A model generated the notes under the pieces. The model was not told the DNA's origin. It saw only the letters and a program-made list of their open reading frames with translations, and searched no databases. From positions 1,294,001 to 1,358,000 of the forward strand of contig NC_092573.1 in NCBI RefSeq assembly GCF_037975245.1: 64,000 bases of DNA, given 5' to 3'. Of the stretch, positions 53,668 to 64,000 are shown piece after piece. The position numbers and the translations under genes are program-made. The first letter of the stretch is position 1. Each line of letters begins with the position of its first letter. Source of the DNA: Apostichopus japonicus (taxonomy: Eukaryota > Echinodermata > Holothuroidea > Aspidochirotida > Stichopodidae).

Positions 53668-54110
53668 TGTGCTACATTCAGTAAGTCAGAGATGGGACAC
53701 AATTGTCCTGAATAATATGAACTTTTTTTAAAAAGTAAAGCACAATTTTTAACTTTTTTTTGGGGGGGGGGGGGTTCTGATTTTCTTCCTATCATTTTCA
53801 TACTGAAATGTACAGTTATGCTAATCACTAGCTTGATAAGAGCTGATATACTGATACACTTATTTATGCAGCAGAATAATTGATATCTGCAGAACAAGTT
53901 TGCATAGGAAAGTTAAGGACAACAGACAAGTTGTGTGCAAAAATATAAACTCAGACAGATTCAAACAATGCAGCATTCAGTGATGGGAAACAGTTTTCCT
54001 GCTTAATATGAACTTTTTTCAAAAGTAAAGGACAATTTTTTTTCAACTTTTATTTTGTGGGGGCAGGGGGTGGGGGGTGTTTTGATATTCTTCCTGTCAT
54101 TTTCAGAGAT
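53668..54110. repeat. tandem duplication upstream of ARNT exon 1
   Basis: Two copies about 300 bp apart (53668-53812 and 53971-54110) share CATTCAGT, GATGGGA, AATATGAACTTTTTT, AAAGTAAAG, ACAATTTTT, a G-rich run and TTCTTCCT/TCATTTTCA in the same order. It lies 50-490 bp before ARNT exon 1, where a promoter or 5' intron would be. Confidence 0.7.
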
Positions 54111-56006
54111 GTTTTGGGGAAACCTGTTTCAAATTCAACCTGCAATGATCGATTCACGAATCCAATAACCAAAATAATGTTAATTCAGTACGAAAGTTGG
54201 TGCTATATACACCCCCCCCCCCCCCCCCAAAAAAAAGATATGCATACAGGTATCCACAAATTTGTTTTCATGAACAATCCACCTTCAGTTCTGCTGAAAT
54301 GAATTCTTTGTTTGCAAGGAAAGTTCAATGTTTTCTCTGGAATGGCCATTTGGCCAGTGAAGCTGTTATACTATGGTATCCACACACCAGAAAGTGAACT
54401 ATTTTTGGGGGACAGTAGTAGAATTGAAGTGGAATGATGTCACTCTTTAAGACAATAATCGAATCAATTCTACAAAAGTTGCTACAGGCGCAAGAGAATA
54501 GAGATAATGATTCTGTTTGCCCATTCTTCTATCCAGAATTTTTGCCCATATATCTATCTGTGAGTTCTTTGTTAAAAAAACTAATGTTGAAATGTGTAGT
54601 TCCAGGGAACGAATATTATCCTCCATGATTCATCTAGGCCTTCATCTGGCTTAGGCTAGTACAGTCTTAAATGATCTTTGACTTCCAAATTCTAAACCCT
54701 AGGCCTATGCTTACAAGTAGGCCTATAGTAGGCCTAGAAAAAAATAGTATAACATATGTTTTATGCTCTACATACATGTTGCCGCACTGACAGAAGCTTC
54801 AGTTGCTGCATTTTAATGTCAGGTTGTAACCACTCTTATTTTGGGTGTAAGCTTTATTTTGTACTATGCTATACATCTTCACCATAAACTTTTCAAATGT
54901 AACTAAATTTAGCAAAGTGAAAGAAGGAAAACTGATGTTTTGTTCTTTGAAGCACTTTTAAAAATTATTTCACCCATTTACCCAACAAACATACAGATTA
55001 AGTTAGGCTTATATTCGTCTTGCTACAGTAATCGTATTCCGACTTACAATGGAATCTGATCAAACTATTGATAAAAATTAAAATCCAGACACTAGGCACA
55101 CTCACTACTACAAGTTCAATGAAGGATACAACTCTGAACCACAGAACAAAGTCGTACTAAATGCTGAAGGTACAACTGCGCTCTTAAAATGTCCGTAGAC
55201 CATCATGAAAAACCAATATTTATAAAGCCTGCAACTACAGTACGCTACAATGGGACTAATAAGTAAGGCCTAAGCTTATGTCTGTACTGTGCCTGTGTAG
55301 GCTACTACTAGTACTAGCCTAAGTTAGGACTAGGCTAGGCCTATCGAACTTGCCTGGAATTGGAAACAAATACCCTGCTGCTTTGGGTTCTTTTCATAAG
55401 ATTTATACCTTTCTTTTCAATTCTCAGTGCATGCACCAATGAAGTTGGAATCAATGGATAGCCAGATGCTACACGATTAATAATTCCTCAGAAAAGTTGA
55501 CATTTAACAAGATAGTTTCATCGACAACAATAGTTTTTATTTCGTATGTGATACTGTGTATCCCTAAAGATTCATTTTCGCATACGTACGTATATAGTTG
55601 TGTTCCACGATTTAACGTCTGCGTGTATATGATTAACGTTAAGACAGTACTAGACCTAGTTGTTGTGATTTAATGGATGCATTCTCTATTGTGGACACGA
55701 TTACGATCAAGGTCATGGCAGGGTGAAGTCACCAACAAAAGTCACGTAGACATTGTAGGTTACCAAATTGTATCAAAAAGAGGATAAGGTACCAGTACAT
55801 TTAACCTTATTTTAGTACGCAATCACACAACATGCAATAATAAACAGAAAAAGGAAGCAAATACGTTGTAGCATCACAGCTATCAAATGCAGACACATGC
55901 AGTGGCAGTAATCTTTGGTGTACACACGCTGAGTGAGTTTCAACTTATTGTTTCTCAGCAAACCGCACACGAGATAACGATTTGGAGGGGGAGGGTGGGG
56001 GGAGGG

Positions 56007-56403
56007 CAGTGGCAGAGCGTCCATACAGTCAGAGGTGCGGATTCCCCCCCCCCCCTGACGGACTCAAATGGACTGCTGGCGCCCTTTTCAGCTTTTTACC
56101 ACTCTTTATTCATTCGCGATTATTGACTTTTTTTATTGCGCTCTCAAATACCTATTGACATTTGTCACATTTTGTTGGTGTAATTTTCTGACAAAAATGG
56201 CGTTGACACCTATTTATTCTTCGTTTATCTGCAAATTAGCAAGGCCCGGAAAGGGTCATTTCCGGCGATTTTGGGAATATCTTTACTCAAAAAATTTCTG
56301 TACCCTCTGCACCAACCTGTGGTGGCGCTCCGCTTAGATAGTGTCAAAAGCGCCCCTACAGACCATTCTCTCCCCCCAGACCAATACCCCTAGCTCCGCC
56401 ACT
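56007..56403. mobile_element. degenerate MITE-like element
   Basis: The left end CAGTGGCAGAGC and the complement of the right end TAGTGGCGGAGC form imperfect inverted repeats, and internal GGCGCCC motifs lie near both ends. CAGTGGCGGAGC-type termini are common in hAT-related MITEs. No clean target-site duplication. Confidence 0.4.
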
Positions 56404-57516
56404 AATGGAGGGAGGAGGTGGTTATTACTAACAAATACACCCTGCAACATTCTGAATATTATCACTTTGTAATATAGCACACCATCCAACACTCTGCATC
56501 TCTATTGCACTCTTAATTAAACTATTCATTCAAAAAGTAACACTCGACTCGATGATGCATATAGTATCAGTAGCGTTACAAGAAACAAGGACGGATGCAG
56601 GATCTTATTAAAAATGGTGTGAAGACTCTCGCAAAAAGAAACGTCTAATGCCGGTAATCTGACCCAGTTTCGAATGCTGTGTAACAGAAGTGTTAGACAC
56701 CACCATCGATCCAAGAAAATACACACACACAGCTTGCTACCATCGGTAATTAGACACTAGTGTACAGTCAGTATGTACAGCTGCGGTCAATACTTTCAGC
56801 ACAGTGTACAAACAATACAGCGATGGACAAACTTAAAAAATATTAACATTTACACCTGCACTAGGCTGACTCATCGTCATCGTCAAGTTATTCTAGAGAT
56901 GCAGAACAATTTAAAAATGAATATATTCAAAGCGGTTGTAGTGAAACATTTATAGAAACATGAATGTCACTTTTTTCCGTAGACTACGATATATCAAACG
57001 TTAAATTCCACCAAAAGTCACGAAATTGAGGGCTCTACATTGAACAGCAATCATACACTGGTTTTCATCTATCAAATCCTCAATGGCCCTCCATGAGTAA
57101 CCGGAAAGCACAAACATAAACATACATGGAAACGTGGTACGTTTGAAGGGGAAAGTCCCGTGCAGGGCCATAATACAGATGGATCAGGCCGCGTGAACAA
57201 AATCAACTGCGACTGTTGAAACAACGGTTAAGTTCAGATACAAAGCAGAATAGAGCTTTTCGGTCCTTGGTCTCAAAATGTGGAATCCTCAGAGGAGTTC
57301 CAAATAAGCTCTATGTTTGAAAAAAAGAGGAACATTCATGGACAGTGGTAAAAAAAGTTACCACTTTGTAGGCCTAACCACATACGTTACCAACGTAGCC
57401 TATGCCGCACACACAGTATTTGCTATAAATCCGGGTGACATACGTTGGGAGCCCCAGTTGGCCTGCCTATCTCCTATCAAGACCTTATCGTTGTGGTAAA
57501 TAAACGATTGCTAATA

Positions 57517-57530
57517 TGATGGGAGCATCC
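57517..57530 (+). other. possible 3' end of HYKK 5'UTR exon
   Basis: CATCC|GTGAGT at 57526-57536 is a strong donor about 940 nt before the acceptor at 58468-58469. Joining the two puts an in-frame TGA (57517-57519) upstream of the HYKK ATG, which would fix the start at 58480. The transcription start is not visible. Inference only. Confidence 0.3.
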
Positions 57531-57633
57531 GTGAGTATAACAATTATTTTATTTGACATATGTTTAAATCTGGTTTGAAACAATAAAGGTTACTTCATAA
57601 TCATATGTCATTTGTTTGTTAGGACCTAGGCCT

Positions 57634-57661
57634 AACCGTCAAGAGTAAATTCTTGACGGTT
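57634..57661. repeat. 11-bp perfect inverted repeat (hairpin)
   Basis: AACCGTCAAGA at 57634-57644, loop GTAAAT, then TCTTGACGGTT at 57651-57661. It lies inside the putative HYKK 5'UTR intron. Confidence 0.7.
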
Positions 57662-58479
57662 TCAGTGTATTTATCATCTGTGAGTGGTACTTGTGTGTTT
57701 CAGTGCACCTTTAATATTTTCTATGCGGTTGTCTTGAGTGCACCACCAAAAATAAAGAAGACAAAACCAAGCAACAGCTGTCTTTCTTTTTAGAGTAGCT
57801 ATATATACACTTTGCTAAATGTTTCAAATTCCATACTGAAACCCACTTTGTGTTTCTTGTCTATAATAACATGACGAGAATTAGTCCATTAACCATAGGT
57901 TGCATTTTCAGCTCTCTTTACCTCAACTTACTGAAACTTTATCTCTCCTGCAAACAGACTGGTTAGTTTAGAAGAGTTGATTTGTTCACACCTTGCCATG
58001 TCTGCCTTGATCTGTTAGTGAACTGGCTACCAGCTGTGTGAAGAGTTGCATAATAGACGAATAGGCAGCTCAACTAAGGTGCGAGATGGGACTGATCACT
58101 CAGTACAAACGGCTGGATTTTGGATGCAACCTATAGCTAATGGACATTTTCGCGGCATGAAGAAATATCAACAAAAGTTGCTCCCTTGTTGAAATTCAAT
58201 TGTGCTGTGGTTCCATCTTTTGTTCTCATAAGAAAGTTATCCAATTGGTTGTTTGTATGGCACTGTCACTGGTTCCAAATATATTAACCTTAGCATTTTT
58301 AAACTAGTTTCAGAGATTCAACATTTTCTTCTTAAGAGATAATTTAGAACTGTCCAATATGAGTAGCTATGTTTATTTAAAACTGAAGATAAGCAGATTG
58401 TGGCCTTTTAAGATCACTGATCAATAAATCATCTAACAAACATTTTCTTCAATTTTTCTTTGTACTCAGATTTCAAATT

Positions 58480-58823
58480 ATGTCAAAAACAACAATCCAC
58501 CTGGCCGTGCAAGAAATTGCTAAGAAATTCTACAATTTACAGCACCTCAATGTGAAAAGGTTAAATAGTTATGACGGTTTAAACTTCTTACTTCAAACTG
58601 AACCAGAAAATAAACCAGACTGCTCACAGAAGATAATTGAATATCACATCCTTAAATTTGTGCCATCAGACGGAACTCTGTTTGAGTTGTGCAACAAACA
58701 AGTGGAACTCATGAGGCATCTTCATCACAGAGGCTTCTGTTCCCCAAATCCTGTCGTTGCTGCTAATGGACATTACATCTGGAGACTGAATATGGTCGAG
58801 GCTGGCCTTATCAATGAAATGAT
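58480..58823 (+). CDS. HYKK: HYKK coding exon 1
   Basis: N-lobe: MSKTTIHLAVQEIAKKFY through NSYDGLNFLLQ, the HRGFCSP segment and WRLNMVEAGLINEM. The open frame runs to a TAA four bases past the donor, but splicing at AT|GTAATT restores the kinase frame in exon 2 (phase 2). Confidence 0.9.
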
Positions 58824-61476
58824 GTAATTTAACTATTTCTTTATATTAAAGCCACTAACTACATTTGGTATTCTGCACTAAGCTATATTATATAACATAC
58901 TCATATTGTCATGCCCTTAAAAGCAGAGGTTTTTGACCAGCTTGACACTCAGTTTTACTCTTCAACCAGTTTGCAAGTATTCAAGGAAAATATTATGTGT
59001 TAAAGTACTAGGTTTGAATCATTCTGAAATGTAAATTTAACTCAAAACCTTCTGAAGTATTAAAAAAATATGTCAACTGTCGTTACTTCTGTCAAATGAA
59101 ATGTTATTAAATATATTACATCTCATGCAACAGAATCATATGCCACATTACTTTTTTACTTGATAACTCTGACTCATTGATGTAAAAGTATCCTTATCCT
59201 ACAGATTTTTAGGAATTATTCTTCTTAATTTTTGTTGCTGGTTTCTTCTGTAGAGCAGACCTTTCTCCTCCTGAAAATGGTTTCTTCATGGTAACTCTTT
59301 TAGAATTCATCCCAGGTCGAATTTTAAGCTCTCTGCATCCTGTGCCTTATTATCTCTTTTATGAAGCTGGACAGATGTTAGCCAGACTACATGAGCTTGC
59401 AAAGGTCAGTATAGTGACAAAAAGTTACAAGATGAAAAGTAAGTTAGTTTAGGTAGCTGTGAGTCTTACTTTTAAAACACAGTCCATAAGTTGTAGACAT
59501 TCATTATGCAATTGTATTGTTTCCCATTTGAAGAGACAAGAGATGGGGAAAGGGGGGGGGGGTGATCTCACCAGGTACTGTCAGCATTAGGTTGCTTTAA
59601 ATGTCTTTTGTTGTCATTACCCAGGCGTACAGTGTATAAGCCAAGATTCTACTCTATTTTGCATGGTTTCTCAGCTAATGAATCTGTAATATTGTCATTG
59701 GGCTTTATAGCCTGCATTCCTCTTCTAAAATTTGGAAAAGCAGCTTTCTCTGGTAATTTGATAGAAAACTACTTATCAGCAATGAGAGAGAAGAGTTATT
59801 CTGGCAGTTAGAATTAATACTTGGTGGGAAGAAATTGAATGTACAAATCAGATTTTCATAATTTTTTTGTCCTGTTTTCTTAAGTCCATATTTGTGGGTG
59901 CTCATGATGACTCCCTTATTTTCTACAGACCTATGAAGGAGATTCTCAACCTCTTAAAGAGCTCAGCAACAACTCATATTGGTCCTTGGAGCAAGCTGGG
60001 GAAGTTAGTAACTACATGGAAGTGGTAACAGACGAAGAACTCTCCTCAATAATACTTCAAGTTGTGATCAGATTTAAAGAGAATGTCCTTCCAAGATTAT
60101 CAGATTTACCTTCTGGTAAGAGTTGTTAGTATTCCTAAGTTTTCAGTAAATTATATGTTTAGGTAAAATGTCAGAAAACTATACTACAATCTTGTGGCGT
60201 AATCACATCCCTTCTCCCGTCTCCCCCGCAAAATAGATACATAAAATACAGGTAAGACAATTGCCATCTTCTTCTACACCGGGCAACCAACATTTGTTCA
60301 AATTTATCACCTCTTTAGTGGTAACTGTTTGCTAAATCAGAGGTGTGTGTTGTCACATGAGAGTTTTCATTGCGACATTTGGTTTCTGTGTATTTTTAAA
60401 GATTTATTTCCATAATCAATACGGAGGGGGGGGGGGGGTGTGATCATATGGCCAGTTTAGTTATTGATTCAAGAGTGGTTGACTTAACAAACATGCAAAC
60501 AGTTAGTGTGTTTTGTATGTCTGTTACATAAATCCGACCCTCCAGTATATTGGCTGTTCTACTATACTCAGCAACCAACATTTTTCCGTCTTTAGCATCT
60601 CTTTAGTGAAGACTGTTTGCTAAATCACAGGTGTTCGTCACATGAGAGTTATCCTTAGACCTTACCAACTTCCTCACACATTTGATTTAAGCATAGTTTA
60701 AATATAAATCTGTGTGTGTTTTTGAACACATGGTAAGTGCAGTTTGTTGGTTTCAGTGACATTTGATTTCTGTGCATTTGAATGAGTGATGTGGATGCAT
60801 GTGTGTGATACATTGCTCCTTATCATGATCACCTCAGAACAAGAAGTCCTTTCAGTATTAAAACAGTTATATGAATATACTGTTTGTTGTCAGTTGTAAG
60901 TTTCCTTTTTCCGCAGTCAAGTTTCACCTAACATGACCATTGTTTATATGAACAAACCAAAGGCATGCAGTTCTCATTTTTCTTCCAGGAATCATCCACG
61001 GAGACTACAATGATGATAATATAATTATCAGCAGTTCAAGTGAACAATGCATCACACCATCCTCTTCCGAATTAAATGATGAAGTAAATGTCATTGACAG
61101 TGAACCTTCTGTCAGATTCTCAATCACAGGAGTCATAGATTTCAGTGACATGTCCCATTCCTACCTCGTTTTCGATATTGCCAAAGCTCTTTCTTTCATG
61201 GTGATTACCGACGTGCCAGATATTATGGTAGCCGTGAAACATTTCATGAATGGATACTCGTCCAGTCGAGAACTCTTACAGGTTGAAAAGGATGTTTTGA
61301 TCTCTTGTACGATGGCTAGTTTGGCTCAAAACATTGTTTTAGCTTTGAAAGACTACTCCATCAATCCAGGTAACTCTTATTTGCTGGCATCGATGGATGA
61401 CTATCCTGTCGCATTGAAGAAGTTATTCCAGCACACTGATGATGAACTAATGACCATGTGGAATTTATGCCAATAA
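58480..61476 (+). CDS. HYKK: HYKK, hydroxylysine kinase (whole gene, 4 coding exons)
   Basis: Aminoglycoside-phosphotransferase-fold small-molecule kinase; the vertebrate orthologue (HYKK/AGPHD1) uses GTP to phosphorylate 5-hydroxy-L-lysine in lysine catabolism. Seen: exons 58480-58823, 59254-59404, 59929-60115 and 60989-61476, all GT-AG with agreeing phases, totalling 1170 nt (389 residues; the human protein is 373). Motifs: SYDGLNF nucleotide-loop region about residue 29; LEFIPGR hinge in exon 2; catalytic loop IHGDYNDDN with Asp233 and Asn238; metal-binding VIDFSDM with Asp278. The segment between the two catalytic motifs is longer and Ser-rich compared with the human protein. The ATG at 58480 lies 10 nt after an AG acceptor, so a 5' non-coding exon exists upstream. 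AATAAA lies just after the stop. Confidence 0.92.
59254..59404 (+). CDS. HYKK: HYKK coding exon 2
   Basis: Encodes ADLSPPENGFFMVTLLEFIP then GRILSSLHPVPYYLFYEAGQ and MLARLHELAK: hinge and first C-lobe helices. Acceptor TTCTGTAG, donor GTCAGT, ends in phase 0. Confidence 0.9.
59929..60115 (+). CDS. HYKK: HYKK coding exon 3
   Basis: Encodes TYEGDSQPLKELSNNSYWSL, the SNYMEVVTDEELSS region and RFKENVLPRLSDLPS, the helical segment before the catalytic loop. Acceptor TTCTACAG, donor GTAAGA, ends in phase 1. Confidence 0.9.
60276..60780. repeat. internal duplication in HYKK intron 3
   Basis: GCAACCAACATTT, CTCTTTAGTG, ACTGTTTGCTAAATCA, AGGTGT and CACATGAGAGTT occur in order at 60282-60366 and again at 60571-60640. 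GACATTTG(G/A)TTTCTGTG follows each copy. Confidence 0.7.
60422..60553. repeat. repeat shared by HYKK intron 3 and the 3' flank, copy 1
   Basis: G-rich run, then GATCATATGGCCAGTTTAG, GACTTAACAAA, CTGTTACATAAA and CCGACCCTCCAGTA; repeated at 61667-61798. Confidence 0.8.
60989..61476 (+). CDS. HYKK: HYKK coding exon 4 (catalytic loop to stop)
   Basis: Contains GIIHGDYNDDN, a Ser-rich insert, then GVIDFSDMSHSYLVFDIAKA and the helical C-terminus ending MTMWNLCQ and TAA. Acceptor CTTCCAG. Confidence 0.95.
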
Positions 61477-61502
61477 ATGTATGTAAATGGATTTATTGAT
61501 AC

Positions 61503-61508
61503 AATAAA
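61503..61508 (+). terminator. HYKK poly(A) signal candidate
   Basis: AATAAA 27 nt after the stop codon; another AATAAA overlaps the stop itself (61472-61477). Implies a very short 3'UTR if used. Confidence 0.5.
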
Positions 61509-61666
61509 AGAATTGCATGTTTCACTGTAGCAGATACATTGAGCATTTCCATAATTGTCCAGATCATTGAAGGGTTTGTCTTCAACCAAAGATCCCCGTT
61601 CTTTGTGTGTGTTGCATATATACATGTGTGCCACTTATTGTACAACTTTATTTTCACAATGAAATG

Positions 61667-61798
61667 AGGAGGGGGGATGGGGGGAGATCATATGGCCAGT
61701 TTAGATATTGATAAAAGGGAACCTTGACTTAACAAAGATATGCAAAACGTTAATTTGTGTTTGTATATCTGTTACATAAAGCCGACCCTCCAGTAAAG
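61667..61798. repeat. repeat shared by HYKK intron 3 and the 3' flank, copy 2
   Basis: Same ordered blocks and same orientation as 60422-60553, located 190 bp past the HYKK stop. Confidence 0.8.
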
Positions 61799-63203
61799 AG
61801 AGAAGATTGAAATACTTTAGATTAGATTTATTAGATAGAGTTAGATTAGTAACCTGTACTCTAGCGCTTTTATTTGGTATACTAACAGGTAACAAACTCC
61901 AGCTTTCATTTAAATAACTTAAGTGTCTTGCAGAATGGATGAGGATATATATGTGGAAAAAAATTTTGATGAAAAAAATGGAGAGATGAAGTGTGTTGAA
62001 AGATGATGATAGAGGATAGGTCATTGTAAAGTTCTCTACTCCAAAGAATACACTGACAGTATAGAATATATTGTATTCGACTTGTCGCTTCTATTTCTAA
62101 ATCAGTTCTACTTCTTAATAACAATATGTACATGAATTTAATACAGTGGGAACAAACAGGGTGAATCATACATTGTTTATGTATAAAGATAAGAGTATGA
62201 CTACTGGAGGGAGAGAGGTCAAAAGGCCACAGCAACGAGACCACAGATTATAAATGAGCCTAGCTGCAGTTACTTAAAGGGGTAGCACATTGTATATCTT
62301 GGATATTACAGTCATCAGGGAGCATATTTTCTTCGTATAGAATCCAAATACAATGTTATATTTATGTAATGAACATCCATGAACATGCTGTTGCTACGAA
62401 AGTTTCTATATATATATAGAAATAAATTTGGCAAACTAATTTCAGATTCTCTTTTTACTTATTTCTTTTCCCATATATAAATGATACAATATGAAGTATA
62501 AAATTTAAAATCTTTGGAATATGAGGTAGAGATATAATGGCTATATATGGTTTATATTAATATGCTGATTTTATGTGAGCAGCTTCTGTATAAAGTGCTT
62601 CTAGTTGACCATTAATAGATACAGTCTTCCTTCTCTAAACTATTATCAAACTAGAAGTGGTAGCTCAAAAGTATAAAACAGAAAGAATAAACAAGCAAGG
62701 ATAACGTAGAGAACATACAGCGAAATTCTTATCTCCTCTTAATGTGATGTAGACTTAAGAATTTTTTGGGAATTTTTTTTTCATACTTAAAACAACCTGC
62801 AGTGCTTGCAATAGTTTCCACATTTGTCAGTGATTAAGGTGAAATATCAAACAGCTTAAACTATAAAAGAAATTTAATATAAGCTTCGAAAATTTTGAGA
62901 AATATTTCTCTTTCTTGGCCTAAGACAGGTTGGCAATAATTGAAGTAGAATTAAATATCTTGTAAAGAAAACTTGGTTACTTTTTTGAGATTGTTTCAGA
63001 ACGACTAGTTAGAATTTGCAACAAGTGACGTTTTTCAACACTTCCTATTGCCCTAGTTGTCTGCAATACCTGTCTGCACATTTTTCTAACTTTTTCTAAA
63101 TACAATCTTTGAATTCATTTTAACCTAAGATGGAAAGAAAAGAAAAAGCCTTTCATATCAAATGTGGGGATCAATTCTTTTCCTCTTCTGCTGCCAGCAA
63201 ATC

Positions 63204-63380
63204 CTACCGACAAATTTGCCATTCATCTCTAAGGGATGTTTTTGTTGCATCGTCTGCAAATATATAGTTGATGCTTTCATTTGATATCCTCCAAAGGTCA
63301 TCATTTTGTAGGTTGTATGTTTCAGCTGCAATCCTGTATTCTTCTGAGAGATTAGTTGAGAAAACACCTTTATCATCAGT
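63204..63380 (-). CDS. ADAL: ADAL last coding exon
   Basis: 58 codons plus TAG, beginning TDDKGVF (zinc-site aspartates). The preceding intron is 516 nt. Confidence 0.92.
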   Translation of the reverse strand, partial: TDDKGVFSTNLSEEYRIAAETYNLQNDDLWRISNESINYIFADDATKTSLRDEWQICR

Positions 63381-64000
63381 CTGGCAAAATAAAACAAAGT
63401 TAATCCAATAGTAAAAATATGTTAGACAAAGCAGTGTATAACAAATATGCCAGTTTATGGTATTTTAAGGTCATCAGTAATGCCAAACAATTTTAGTGTG
63501 CTAAGAATTGCTAAAATAGCTTTTAATAGTACCACACTACAGGCTCTGATCCACATAATAATGTGGCCCAGAAAGCCAGGAGTAAAAAATCACAAAATAT
63601 GTCTCAGGGAAGGAAATGATTTTGGGGAGGCATCGCAATGTTTGATGAAGTTTGGATATTGTTAAGTAAAATATCTTGGGATTTCTATCCAGATAACACA
63701 TTGTTTCATACCTAAAATGATTAGACTCCATATTTTAGAAATTCCAAAACTTATGAATACAATGAATATTAGGTACATGCCATCAGGTTTGTAATCTCCA
63801 CACATGAATAAGGCTGCACAGAATCGTAACATAATTTATATTGACTGATCGGATGAGGATATTTGCAATGTCAACAATTTGTAAGAGAAGACTTACACAG
63901 AGTACAACTGGATGGTTTTTGTTCAACCAATACTTGAAGTGGTGTTCTGAATAGGACTTGACCGTCCGTGAAATTAGGTTGGATGTCAGACAACATTCTG
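63204..64000 (-). CDS. ADAL: ADAL, adenosine deaminase-like / N6-methyl-AMP deaminase (3' end, partial)
   Basis: Only the last two coding exons are in the window: 63897-64000 (runs off the right edge) and 63204-63380, joined at donor GTAAGT and acceptor TGCCAG. They read ECCLTSNLISRTVKSYSEHH, FKYWLNKNHPVVLC, then TDDKGVFSTNLSEEYRIAAE, the ESINYIFADDATKTSLRDEW block and a stop. TDD is the C-terminal aspartate pair that binds the zinc site in the adenosine-deaminase superfamily. The ECCLTSN, DDKGVF and ESINYIF signatures point to the ADAL (MAPDA) branch, which hydrolyses N6-methyl-AMP to IMP, rather than classical ADA. Convergent with HYKK. The C-terminus (QICR) is shorter than the vertebrate one. 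Confidence 0.92.
63897..64000 (-). CDS. ADAL: ADAL penultimate exon (partial at window edge)
   Basis: Encodes ECCLTSNLISRTVKSYSEHH and FKYWLNKNHPVVLC up to a GTAAGT donor. The upstream boundary is outside the window. Confidence 0.9.

Larger units (their letters stand above)
53618..58479. other. divergent intergenic region between ARNT and HYKK
   Basis: Holds the duplication at 53668-54110, clustered TAGGCCTA-type octamers at 54640-54740 and 55260-55340, the MITE-like element at 56007-56403, and a possible HYKK first exon ending at 57530. It must contain the promoters of both genes, but neither transcription start can be placed from sequence alone. Confidence 0.6.

Noticed and set aside
57317-57499. 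60-codon open frame before HYKK
   Set aside because: No similarity recognised and overlaps the likely 5'UTR region of HYKK.
1-64000. tRNA, rRNA or intact snRNA genes
   Set aside because: No tRNA A/B box pairs in cloverleaf context and no rRNA were seen; the only snRNA similarity is the truncated U2 head of the retroposon.

Overview
This is eukaryotic DNA: AT-rich, with long introns, GT-AG splice sites, many microsatellites and transposon relics. Three animal genes can be read directly from spliced exons: ARNT (minus strand), HYKK (plus strand) and the 3' end of ADAL (minus strand). Intron-rich gene structure, strong matches to vertebrate orthologues, frequent G/C homopolymer runs, TAGGCCTA-rich patches and assorted repeats suggest a marine invertebrate deuterostome, probably an echinoderm. 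The phylum is an inference; only 'metazoan' is certain.

Layout. Positions 1-30,656 hold no gene that I recognise. They carry a 72-bp satellite (3418-3903), an AT minisatellite (about 8150-8575), a CpG-rich patch that may be a promoter (6655-7010), a retroposon with a U2 snRNA-like head and perfect target-site duplication (25905-26106), a 31-nt poly-A run and a 496-bp uninterrupted CCCT array. One weak candidate exon lies at 3136-3387 on the minus strand. From 30,657 to about 53,617 lies ARNT on the minus strand: 15 coding exons whose splice phases all agree, giving 2160 nt and 719 residues with bHLH, PAS-A, PAS-B and a Gln-rich C-terminus. Its introns hold a LINE reverse-transcriptase relic, a textbook non-autonomous hAT element with an 8-bp target-site duplication, a tandem partial duplication of exon 10, a minisatellite and several dispersed repeats. 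From 53,618 to 58,479 is the divergent intergenic region between ARNT and HYKK. HYKK (58,480-61,476) has four coding exons encoding 389 residues with the HGDxxxxN and IDF kinase motifs. After 1.7 kb without a gene comes ADAL, entering from the right edge and ending at 63,204.

The three genes do not form a pathway: a transcription-factor subunit (ARNT), a lysine-catabolism kinase (HYKK) and a purine-nucleotide deaminase (ADAL). ARNT and HYKK are divergent; HYKK and ADAL are convergent. The most unusual objects are the U2-headed retroposon, the exon-10 tandem duplication with a still spliceable copy, and several repeat families with two or three copies inside this window.
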